Assembly (NCBI GenBank): GCA_010093515.1
Contig: MU001682.1
Span: 7,997-71,996 of the forward strand
From: Lineolata rhizophorae
Lineage: Eukaryota; Ascomycota; Dothideomycetes; Lineolatales; Lineolataceae
Direction of reading: 5' to 3'
DNA: 64,000 nucleotides
Numbering within the stretch: the stretch's first letter is position 1; every line of letters starts with the position of its first letter. The notes beneath the pieces were generated by a model, which was given only the letters and a program-made list of their open reading frames with translations, searched no databases and had not been told where the DNA came from. Below, one piece after another: positions 45,243-54,493 of this stretch. Made by a program: the position numbers and the translations under genes.

Positions 45243-45491
45243 TTGTCCCTTATGAGGACTCTATCGCTATATGTCGTGACCATGAGCACCGCTACCAGCT
45301 CGGCTGCCAGCTCGACCACGATGGAGACTGCCACCTCTACGGCCGCTTCCCCCACGCCCGCGGCCACCACCGGCTCTTCTACCTCTGCTCCCCCGGCTCA
45401 GGTCACTGACGGCGGCTCTGCTGATCCCCGCACTGCTGCCAACATGGTCCTTGCCGGTGCTGGTCTTCTTTTAGCCCAGCTAATACTATAA
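45243..45491 (+). pseudogene. Possible tail of a GPI-anchored cell-wall protein
   Basis: 82 codons ending in a Ser/Thr/Ala-rich stretch (TATSTAASPTPAATTGSSTS), then a short spacer, then a hydrophobic end (MVLAGAGLLLAQLIL) directly before the stop, the pattern of a GPI-attachment signal. No signal peptide or upstream domain is attached, so it is at most a captured C-terminus. It begins right after direct repeat A. Confidence 0.35.
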
Positions 45492-45744
45492 ATTCGTTCA
45501 CTTCTAGATATACTGTGTGAACATATCAGTGACTTCCTCTCTTGGAGGCTGCTCCTGGTATTATCCCGACTTCTTACGGTGAATGTGAGGAGAGAATCCT
45601 ATCTGGTTGAACGGATGCTAAAGAGACTTCAGCATTGCAAGCCGACCTTCTCGATCGCTATATTAAGATATGTGAAGACGTTGTACCAGTGTAAATATTA
45701 TTACCTAGACATAGGCCCGTTTGATATCAAGTCAAATGCGCTTA

Positions 45745-46557
45745 TCAACCTTTAGCTGGCAGGAAGCCATCATGCCGCAAACACTTCACGTGCTCTTGAT
45801 ATTGCCGCATCAGCATGTCAACAGCAGACCTTGTCATGAGTTCCCCATCCTCCTGTGATTTCACTTCATCCACTCGCTCTAGATCAACTACCATGATCAC
45901 TCTGTCGCCTGCACGCTCAACACGCCGAAAATTATCGAGCTTGATGTCATCATGCGAGATACCGCATGCCGCCATTGCCACCAAAGCCTGATACAGCATT
46001 TTTTGGAGATCAGTCTCGCTCAAGATCTCGCCATCTTCCGTTATGGCGCCTCCCGCTTCTGCCATACTTGTCCCCCCAATATCAGATAATATTAGGGCGC
46101 GAACGCCGTCGTAATTAACTTCTCCGAACAGAACTGGAATGACGTGACCTTGGAGGCGCCCAAGCTTGTTATAGGCTGCTTTCTCAATGTCAAACTCTTC
46201 TTCCCATTTGTCCTTCTGTTTTTTTCAGAATAACGTGGTCTGGTAAAGTCCAGTCGGAGAGCGCGGACTTGAGGTAGGAGCTTAGAGAGACCGGGAGTAC
46301 AGAAAGAATCGTGCGCATGAAACGTGCGTAAAGCGGGGTTTGGATGGTGAGTCGAAGGATATTAGGGTGGGATCGATGCAATGGCTCTCTCGATGCCACA
46401 ACTGTGCGCTTGCCGAACTGAAATGACTAGTATGCGATGTTAGCACTGTGGCAGGCAGCGAGGTGATGGGGAGGAAACCAACAACTGTCGACCTCGACTT
46501 TGTGTCTTGCTGCTGCACAGTACACATGTCATCGTCGCTCGAAACCCCCTCATCCAT
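45745..46557 (-). pseudogene. Protein-kinase-like relic of the fungal accessory type
   Basis: The C-terminal part has GISHDDIKLDNFRRV, a catalytic-loop type HxDxKxxN motif, followed by IMVVDLERVDEV in the place of the DFG segment. Upstream pieces (VILKK, SDIGGTSMAEAG) fit the N-lobe and hinge. The whole is not one continuous frame; it looks broken, with about one break plus a probable normal intron near the start. These lineage-specific fungal kinase-like genes commonly sit near nuclease-like genes. It lies head-to-head with the nuclease-like gene, 374 bp between the likely starts. Confidence 0.55.
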
Positions 46558-46931
46558 AGCTATCGTCTTTGAGGTGATGTGAGAACGAGGCGCAATGTTG
46601 CAAAGGAGAGGAGATCCGACCTACCAAAATGTGTGGTAGGGGTCAAGATTTTATGACTAAGCACGGTACAGCCATGACGGACTCCGTCTCCCCGCCGTGA
46701 ATAAAGCCTAGGCTGCAATCCTTCGTCGCACCAGCAAAGGCAAATTAGCGGACCAAGTCCTGTTCATTTCCATGGCCTATCAGACTGCAAATAACCACCT
46801 ATTCATCCATCCGGACAACTATGTCCTATAATACGCACTACGAAACTGGATCAGACAAAGAATGGGCCCGGCATTACAGACCCATCACGAAGCTCTTCGT
46901 CTGATCAAGGATAGGCCAAGACAACACACTG

Positions 46932-47745
46932 ATGGCAGAATTCGAACCGGCTTTTCTTCCCATGTATAACGATGACAGCATTCGTCTTCAAGAGCCTTGT
47001 GTAGCCCCTAATGCTCGTCAATGGCGATTCGAGGTTGAGGCTGATTGCGAGGCCTGGTTCCACGCTGAAATTTCCAACATCGTCCTTTCTGCATGGGCCA
47101 ATTATCCCACGATCCTGCAGAGTTCGCATAATAAGCCTCTCAGTGAGGTGAACACTACAGAGACTGTGGACGTCATGTACTCAATGAAGTACGGGAACGC
47201 AAAACTCCCCCTTGTCATTGGTGAGTTTAAGCGAAATCTAATTCACCCTGTCCAATGGCAAAGTGGCGAGACTCCATCTTCATCCCAAAAAAAACTCTCT
47301 AGAGAACTTCGAGGGTATGTGGCATTTGTCCTGTTAAATTGATCTCTTATAATACCGAGTGCTCGCCAATGACATGGCTTATAGCTATGCACATAAATAT
47401 CAGTGCCCTCACGTTTTCTGTTTCGATGGTGAAACTCTCCTCCTCCAATTTCGAGCCTCGAAAATGGAGAACCTTGAGGATGAAGAGTGTCCAGTTGATT
47501 TCTGGGTTCTCCCACGAACTAACTCTTCTTGCACACTGCGCTACGCACTATACCGATTGCTTGTGCAAGGCTTGCGACGTTGCCAAGGGTACCTAGGAGG
47601 AGAGCTCACTATTGGCAATCTGACGACGAATTCACGCCAATTTTATAGCGGGAGGCCAACGTGGAAGATCAATGGGAAGAAGGAACTCCAGCATCCGCAG
47701 GGCTTCGAGCGGTCAATTGATGCTAGCACCGGTTCATTTGTATAG
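46932..47745 (+). CDS. PD-(D/E)XK nuclease-like protein, possibly N-terminally short
   Basis: Two exons (46932-47314, 47385-47745) give 247 residues; the 70-nt GTATGT...ATAG intron joins LSRELRG to YAHKYQCPHVF. Segments seen: ADCEAWFHAEISNIVLSAWA, ETVDVMYSMKYG, then LVIGEFKRNLI, so an Asp followed about 17 residues later by ExK, the core of the PD-(D/E)XK fold. The second half (FCFDGETLLLQFRAS, LRYALYRLLVQGLRRCQGYL, SIDASTGSF) is also typical of this fungal family. Function unknown; members are accessory genes with variable presence. Relatives are usually longer at the N-terminus, so the head may be missing or lie in the upstream piece at 44574. Confidence 0.6.
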
Positions 47746-47855
47746 AGCCTGCAAGGGTACCCTTCTGTGGTAGAGACATACCCCCTCTGGGGTTCGTCCT
47801 AAGTCCCTCTAGGGGAGATGAAGAATGAGCAGACTACCTGTCACCTGGTTGTAGA

Positions 47856-47933
47856 CAACAACTTTGGGTTAGTCAATCCGCCCTTTAAGCAGTAGTCTTG
47901 CTGTACAAGGGCTCTTATTGCAGTCGCCGTAAG
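47856..47933 (+). repeat. Direct repeat, copy B
   Basis: Second copy of the repeat at 45135; shares CAACAACTTTGGGTTAGTC, the GCTGTACAAG core and CTCTTATTG(C/A)AGTCGCCGT. Confidence 0.7.
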
Positions 47934-48241
47934 GGAATTTACTCCAAGGGTTTATATGTAAATGGATGTTCAGTTTCTAAGACGACGAGCTCTAGATGAA
48001 TCAAAACTTGCTCTGTCTTCGATTATTGACTATCTGAAAATATAGGCGGGATCACCGCTATCACACTATCTACGCACACTCGCTGATGTCTGTCGGACAA
48101 CCAGGTCTGCCTAAGATCTCGATCCGGATCTGCCTATTTGTTGAAATTGGCCATTGAGTAACCCAAGCATTTTATATTGAGTGCTTGGCAGTTTCGGCCT
48201 TCCGGTATCAGTGCGCCTAGAGCTCTGTGGTATGGGAACCT

Positions 48242-48316
48242 ACAAAATGGCTTCTCTTCGTCGCATTTCTTTTTCCGAGCTCGACAGGTTCGCCAACCAG
48301 TTTTGCTGCGCCGATG
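48242..48316 (-). pseudogene. Zn(II)2Cys6 DNA-binding domain fragment with first Cys replaced by Trp
   Basis: The minus strand encodes HRRSKTGWRTCRARKKKC then DEEKPFC, the start of a C6 zinc cluster (normally TGCRTCRARKKKC). The first ligand is Trp (TGG for TGC/TGT). A GTAGGT donor-like site directly follows the fourth Cys position. No regulator domain follows downstream, so this is a small gene relic. Confidence 0.6.
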
Positions 48317-48421
48317 AAATAGCTTTTTACGAGAATGTCCACTTGATAGTTGCCTAACTAGAGGGAGCTCTTGCTTAGGACCAACAGCTCGAAACGCCGA
48401 TCAGTAACGTATTATAGAGCA

Positions 48422-49543
48422 TCAGCTCACTCGCATACCTTTAACGTTTCTTTCTCCTATGTTAGTATCCTCCTGAGCCGCTTTGCCGTCCGTGGCTGCT
48501 ATTGCGGCAGGAAATCCATGGTCCTGGCCTAAGCGGTCTTCGCGGCACCTGGCGATTCTGGAACGGAGCTCTCGGGCTGATTTGCAGCCAGACACAGAAT
48601 CGGAGTCAGCCGATTCCAAGTCCGGGAACCTTACCGAGTCGGCCGAGATCCATAAGAACCTAGCATCCCTGGGAAGTCCAAATTCCCCGTCCACTGGGAT
48701 ACACTGCTCACCGGGATACATCACAGGAAGTATCCGCCTCTTCATATCCGGCCCGCCATCCTCATACCCCTGCTGCCATCCGAGAATTTCTTTTGTGTGT
48801 CTATTGAAATAGTAGCACCGCGGAATATGTTCTGTAAGCCTCGTATCTGAGAGTGATGCGGAAAGGCCAACAGAGTCGAGTCTGTTGACTGTCTGTACCA
48901 CAATGGCATGCCAGCCAGCTGAAGTACTGAGATATGCTTGGTATATATCTCCAGTGTGAATCTTAGCAATAGGACTCTCCGATTCGACGACGGTATAAGG
49001 AAGTTTGGTCAGTCTTCTACTCGTAGAACCTTTGGCCTTAAACGGTTTATATCCATTTTCCAACGCCTCGCGAAATATGTTGTTGTTCCTCTTGGATTTG
49101 TCTGAATTACAATTCTCAACTCCAATACCGAGGATCCGTATCGCATCAGCTCTGGTTGCGGAGGGGCCATGTTCACCGCCAACTAGATGTCTCATTGCTC
49201 CGACTACAGGTTTCAACCCGAAATGCATATGCTGGCAGCGGAGGATATACCACCTATCAGTTACCGGGTGCTGGAGGATCATATGTTTCTCCATAGCGTG
49301 GCCGCTTTGGTAAATATCGTCGAAGTCAACTCTCGCCTTAATTCCATCGGTCATAGGCTTAAAACTCCTAGAACTCTCCCCTTGTCTACCGCAATCTCGA
49401 GGGCCAGCATCGGTGTTAAATTGAGCGTTAGTAGAGCAACTCGTGGTGTTGAGAATTGAGCGGGTTGAAGCGAGTTCAATTTCTTCCCGACACAGGAGCG
49501 CTGGCCCTGGTATGCCGACTGTCTTGCATTGATATGCGATCAA
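48422..49543 (-). CDS. Conserved fungal protein of unknown function
   Basis: One open frame of 373 codons. The core (about 65-305) looks conserved: YILRCQHMHFGLKPVVGAMR with a C/H-rich RCxxxHF...H spacing, RILGIGVENC, NIFREALENGYKPF, HTGDIYQAYLSTSAGWHAIV, RCYYFNRHTKEILGWQQGYE, DGGPDMKRRILPVMYPG. I recall the arrangement 'IYxAYxxxxxxWxAVxxxP ... CYxxxxxxxIxGWxxGYEDGG' from lineage-specific fungal proteins but know no function. The start is uncertain: the first 60 codons are not obviously conserved and an upstream exon is possible. A GTATGC donor (AAAG|GTATGC) just before the stop hints at one more intron. Confidence 0.55.
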   Translation of the reverse strand: MIAYQCKTVGIPGPALLCREEIELASTRSILNTTSCSTNAQFNTDAGPRDCGRQGESSRSFKPMTDGIKARVDFDDIYQSGHAMEKHMILQHPVTDRWYILRCQHMHFGLKPVVGAMRHLVGGEHGPSATRADAIRILGIGVENCNSDKSKRNNNIFREALENGYKPFKAKGSTSRRLTKLPYTVVESESPIAKIHTGDIYQAYLSTSAGWHAIVVQTVNRLDSVGLSASLSDTRLTEHIPRCYYFNRHTKEILGWQQGYEDGGPDMKRRILPVMYPGEQCIPVDGEFGLPRDARFLWISADSVRFPDLESADSDSVSGCKSARELRSRIARCREDRLGQDHGFPAAIAATDGKAAQEDTNIGERNVKGMRVS

Positions 49544-49689
49544 GTTTAAGCCTGAGGAACTGGAACCTGGTCTTGCCTTCTGGAAAACCCATCAAAATAT
49601 CGCCTGCAACAAGCAGAGAATTTGTCTCACCATGGGAGAAAAGCGATATTCTATACGTTCTCTCCTTGAATCAAAGCGGCTAGCTTATA

Positions 49690-50120
49690 ACTCTTCTCAT
49701 AAAAGTCCTAGAGATAAATAGCTAGAACCTTCTTAATCGCTGGTAAAAGCAGTCCTTCGGGGGACCTTCTTGCCGTTGTTGCGAAGGCGCTGCTCTGGCA
49801 ATCCTGGTGCATATAGGGGGGCTAATAGGGGAGTCAGCCAATAGAAAGAGTCAGCTAATAGAAAGAATTCCAGCCTCGGCGAACAGGCCCGACTGAAGCG
49901 CCGTGGTGATGCCTGCACGATAGAGAGGGAGAAGGGGCGAGAAGACAAGAGGACAAGGGGAGGACAGAAGTCCAGAGTACGTCGAGAGGGACGAGGACGT
50001 AGTCAGAGTATTTATATAGCGGACGTTGTGGCCGGGGGGATCAACGGGGTTACGGGGTCATGGCGGCGAGCGCGCCTTGCCCGAACGGGTGAGCCGCCAT
50101 TCCTAGATGGTGTGACAGCG
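49690..50120 (-). mobile_element. Possible solo LTR-like relic
   Basis: Read on the minus strand from TGTCACACC near 50120, a TATA-like CTATATAAATAC follows about 100 bp in, then a CT-rich transcribed-looking leader. That resembles an LTR promoter, but I could not find the other end or a target-site duplication. Old and incomplete if real. Confidence 0.25.
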
Positions 50121-51379
50121 TGTTCTCCCTTGCCTTTAAAAAAAAAAAAAGAAAAACTTTCTACCTTAAAACCGAGGCGCAATGATATTTCTAGTTTTAA
50201 ACGGTACTAAATCTACAGAAATTATCATATGGTATTATTGCAAACCCCTGCCTAAGGTGATTCTGCAGATACATGATGTAAGGAAAAAAAAAACCCCCAC
50301 TAGGGAATAAAAACCTTGCGACAACTTGTCAGCCACCAAAAAACTCGCAGCTAATAGATACCTTTTATCGCGCACGATAAACTACTTCGCTGCCTGCTAC
50401 CTGCCCGTCTATGTTACGACCCATCTTTCCCTATGTTACCCCGCTCCGCTCCACGCCTCATCTGCGTACATATCGATAAAAAAAACCCATAGGGCAAAGT
50501 GCCCAGTCACTTATCCCGTACGTACCGTAGCCTGCCCGGCTATGCTGCAGGGACCCAACCTGCTACGGCATTTTGTAGTTTCGACCGCCTGCGGCGGGAA
50601 GGAAGGAAGGAACAAATCGGGAGCGGCTCGCTGTCGGCGCTTGTATTGTTGTTGGCGGACGCTGTCGGTGTGGTAAGGTGAAAACTCTGCAGGAGCCTCT
50701 GGGGCCTGGCTCGGTGTCGTGCGCGTCGAAACGGCGGACTCGGCGGCTAGAAAAGAAGCGGAAATCCCTGCTGAGCGCTTGTGCTAAGTCGCATCAGCAG
50801 TTACCGGCAGCGTTCGCGGCGGAGGAGGCCGGTCCAACGTGGTGTTGCGGTCGGTAGCCGTGATATCACGGTCGCACGATAGTATTAAAGAAGAAGGTAA
50901 AAAAAACTACCTTTACTTAGTATATTACGCTGGGGTAAAGAGAGTACGCACGCAGTACGTATTCCGGGTTAGATCTAAAGGTATAAGATACATTCCTACT
51001 ATTCCTAGCCGGCGAATCCTCCAGGTACCCAACATAGTAAAACAATTATATACCTTCAGAAGCTTCAACTATACGAGGAGTCTTTGTTATTGGCTACTTA
51101 CACACATTAAAAATCGCCTTTGAAGCTTACCAAGGGCTCAAAGCAGATGCAGATTACTCAGTCTACTAGGAGATAGGGGAGTAGAACACCGGAAATCCAC
51201 TCTTACTCTGTATGTAAGGAAGAGCTTCACCCTATTGAAATCAACACTAAACTGAATTACTAAAGGCCTTGGCGCCTATATAACAAATCCACATTGTATC
51301 GATTTCGTGGCCATAGCGTCCGGGTATAGGGCACGCCTTTACAGTCGTTATAGGCAAGGTATACCCACTACCAAATGCT

Positions 51380-51510
51380 CTACCAAATAATTTTGGTAGT
51401 AGTAATTTCGATGGCTAATTGGACCTCGATTGACCTAAAAACCAAGACTCTGAACCCTAATAAAAATTCCGCCTCAAATAAAACATAAACACCGAACCGA
51501 ACCGACCCTA
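51380..51510. repeat. Third copy of the 40.8-kb element arm
   Basis: Carries CTACCAAATAATTTTGGTAG, then CAAGACTCTGAACCCTAA and AACCGACCCTATTGTAGACC, matching the right arm at 41571-41670 at many positions. Diverged. Confidence 0.5.
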
Positions 51511-52437
51511 TTGTAGACCGTAGACTATAATGTAGACCATAATTTCAACTAATGGGGTGGAGTGGATCCTATTGGGGCAGGATTTGGGGATTGCGTAATA
51601 GGTGTTCTAAACCCCCACAGTAATGCGTTACGTCCTCTCTAGACTCAAATCTGCTGTACTACTACCAAATGCGCTACCAGATAAAAAGTCGGTAGTAGAA
51701 ATTCCTACCCACTTTCAACCTACCTTACCCACCTGCCTAGGAGGTTCGGAGGGGAGGGGGGGTCAAATACCGATGGGGTTAAAAAAACCCCACACTAACC
51801 CTCCCTGTGAACGAATCCCCAAAGCCTTCTCCAAAATCCGCAAGGTTAATTTACCAAATGAAGAGCACCCTCTCCTCCTCCAGGAAACCGCTACACTAGG
51901 AAAAACCTCCGAACAAGCTCTAGACTTAATTTGGCTACTCAACTGTGGCCCACAACGAGGTGAGATTTGGAGCCCTTTCCCAAAACCCCCCCTTAGGGTG
52001 GGTTTTCTGTCTAGGTAGCTACTAAACTCTTTTAGAACACCCACCCCCAAACCCAATGGGGTCGACCCCACTTTATTATGGACTATGTACGCTGCTTAAT
52101 AATAACTCTAATCTACGGTGGATGATGCATATGCCAGCTCCTAGAAAGAAAAACGTCACGTAGAAGATGCGCTCAACTATGCTCCAAAGCAACTCCTCGG
52201 GTCTCTACTTATTATCAGGACTATACTTTGTCCAACATTTCTGTGCGATTTAATATCCACCTCACGCGGCCTTTTTTAAAACTTAATTTAATTCAAATTT
52301 TATTTCTTAAGCACTAGAACCTATGTAAATCCGGTGAAGGACGTTGTTATAGGTGCTACAAGTGGATTGGTCTACGCCGAATACGCCGGGTAGTCTATGC
52401 AGAAATAGGAGTGGTCTACTTTGATCGAGCCTGATAT

Positions 52438-53587
52438 CTATCTTACAACTGATGGCAAGCCCCTGTCGAGTAGTTCACGAGCAGCAATCAATTCCGCCTC
52501 CTCGTATCCCTCCCAGCCAATTTCTCCAACCGTCCCCCTTCGAATAATCTCAGCAAGCTTAGAGGTAGCCAATTCGTGAAGCTGTTTGACAGTGTCCAGC
52601 GGAAGTCCAGGAGTACCTGAACCAGAGAAGGTTGAACTAGACTTGGAAAGTAATCCGAGGAGGTGGCCGGCTGTCTAAAGCGAACATTAGGCGGGTTCTC
52701 CTTTTCTAGTCATTGCCAATAGGAGGACTCTACCAAATTTAAACCGTAGTATCCCCGAAGATAATTTTCACATAGTTCGATGCTCCGGCAGAACCTTTTT
52801 ATGGATTCTGATAGTATTCTGGTCGTGCCACCGTCGTTGTTCGTTGTTGAGATTGCAGAAATATAAAGCAACTCTCCCATTCGAGCGTGCGCCTAGTGGG
52901 GTCAGTAATCGGAAGGACTGGCGTAGATAGTATAGCTTACGTTCCAAGCATTTGGTGTAATGAGAAGGACCTCTTCCATGCTGAATACAGCCTGGGGATA
53001 GAGCTTTTGTGTTAAATACAAGTCCGCGAGCTCCGACCATGCTTCCACATCGGTGGGGGATACATCCAGCAGCTCCACGAGCGCCGCAATTGCGTCTGGC
53101 ACCTTGGACATCGATTTCAACAGAGCGATCCTCCGCTTGCGGATTGGCTTGTCAACGGGCCAATTAGCTAGGGCGTCGGATCGGAGACTGGCAGCAATTG
53201 CAGACGGCTCACCATATTCGCAGGGTCATCTTTGATTTCTTTCTCGTAGCTCTTTAAGATGGCTTCTAGGGCGTTATTGTCCGGGGCTACCGCTTCTTGG
53301 TAGAGCCCTCGCAAAGCTTTTACCCGCTGGTTTGGGTCGCCGAATCGCTCGGCGAGGCGCTCGAGGCAGAGTCGAGCAGACCGGTCGTCGCCCGTTCGGA
53401 GACAGGCGAGAAGAAGATTCTCATATCTAATCCAAGTCTCCGGGCTTTCCGCGGCGTAGAGGAGGGAGAACGGATAAGGTAGAGACTTCGAAGATGAGTT
53501 GCCCAATACTCGGGGAGCCTCCTGGGACAGGCGAAGAGCGGCAGCAGGAGGCAGATGCGGAGGGGGACTGAGGAGGTCGGCTGACAT
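52438..53587 (-). CDS. EMC2: ER membrane protein complex subunit 2
   Basis: Four exons (53587-53213, 53147-52941, 52892-52734, 52674-52438) give 325 residues, the usual fungal length. Introns are 65, 48 and 59 nt. TPR-like helices are visible: PETWIRYENLLLACLRTGD, RSARLCLERLAERFGD, VEAWSELADLYLTQKLYPQA, MEEVLLITPNAWN, ELCENYLRGYYGLNL. PIRKRRIALLKS after intron 1 is a conserved landmark. EMC2 is the cytosolic scaffold of the EMC, which inserts tail-anchored and multipass proteins into the ER. The exon 3 donor (GTAGAG) is weak, but the join GLNL|TAGHLLGLLSK fits the family and exon 4 keeps VKQLHELATSKLAEIIRR. Confidence 0.92.
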
Positions 53588-53925
53588 GGCGGCTTATGGT
53601 TGAGTGCTTGGTAGCAATGTCTGGAGACGACTGGTCTTCTCAAAAGCTGACAGCCCTGCTGGGCCGCAGGACGGACCGTGTGTAGCGAATCGCTTGGGGT
53701 GTGCGGATACGACGTACGTAGTAGGTAAGGGTGGCTCGTGAAGAGCCGGGAGCTCGGCTGGAGCTGCCGTGTACGTATGGTCGCCCGCAGTCGCAAGCTC
53801 GCTAAATGTTGCACACATCTAGCGCTCCCTGTAGCTAAGTATCGTCCTTGCGCAATTCAAATCTCCCATCAGAACGACAGCGGCAGTCTGAGAGAATCGC
53901 TCGACTGGAAACATTGACAAACACG
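53588..53925. promoter_or_regulatory. Shared divergent promoter, EMC2 / LSM5
   Basis: 338 bp between the two start codons serve both genes. Contains GTACGTACG-type sequence near 53714-53720 and GTACGTATGG near 53770. Confidence 0.6.
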
Positions 53926-54493
53926 ATGGCTTCACAACTACTGCCCCTCGGTATCGACCCATTGCCCCATGAAGCCACGAACACGTCAGCGTCTAACAGC
54001 GTCGCAGAGCTCATCGACAAATGCGTTGGGTCAAGGATATGGGTAATTATGAAGGGAGACAAAGGCACTGGGGCCCGGGACTGTATGGCCTGGTACTTGG
54101 AGAGGCTGACCATTTCACCAGAATTTAGCGGCACCCTTCTCGGATTCGATGACTACGTCAGTACGTGCGCTGATTCTCGTTCCCCGTAGCAATGCTCATT
54201 CAGCTCACGTCCTTGCTATAGACATGGTCCTAGAGGACGTGACGGAATTGTGAGTCTTTGATTGTGACGCCACTATTGCTGCCGCCACTTTCTTCTTCCA
54301 TGCACGACTTGCCTCCTGACGTAAACCCCCAGCGATTACACAGGCTCTCCCACAAAGCTCTCAAAAATTCTTCTTAACGGAAACAACATATGCATGGTAG
54401 GTAGGCCCGTGCTTATGTTTGGAAAGTGTCGGCTAACGAGTTAAAAAGCTCATTCCAGGTGGAGAGGGCCCCGTAGCTCCAGTGGAATCGTAG
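53926..54493 (+). CDS. LSM5: U6 snRNA-associated Sm-like protein LSm5
   Basis: Six exons (53926-53950, 54008-54064, 54122-54160, 54222-54249, 54333-54396, 54449-54493) give 85 residues: [20 protein letters not shown], then [34 protein letters not shown], then [20 protein letters not shown]. The whole matches LSm5, with Sm1 ([17 protein letters not shown]) and Sm2 ([16 protein letters not shown]). Introns 1 and 2 are each 57 nt, multiples of three without stops, so the unspliced frame reads on; they are recognised only because the Sm fold does not tolerate the insertions. Intron 2 is GC-AG (AAAG|GCACTG...CACCAG, branch CTGAC). LSm5 sits in the LSm2-8 ring on U6 and the LSm1-7 ring in mRNA decay. 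Confidence 0.95.

Larger units (their letters stand above)
49544..52437. other. Accessory-block remainder: relics and simple repeats, no intact gene
   Basis: Includes an LTR-like stretch (about 49690-50120), a GGAAGGAAGG tract near 50598-50610, AT-rich tracts with poly-A near 50140-50160 and 50280-50295, and diverged repeat copies at 51380-51510 and 52054-52087. The longest frames (50839-51123, 51623-52018) have no recognisable content. Confidence 0.5.

Noticed and set aside
46932-46960. GGTTCGAATTC (tRNA B-box-like) on the minus strand
   Set aside because: It lies in the start of the nuclease-like coding region and no A box or stem is present.
47315-47384. Break in the nuclease-like gene after LSRELRG
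   Set aside because: GTATGT...ATAG signals and exact family continuation (RGYAHKYQCP) show it is an ordinary intron.
40000-52400. CRISPR array or prophage-like element
   Set aside because: No regular spaced repeats; the DNA is eukaryotic with spliceosomal introns.
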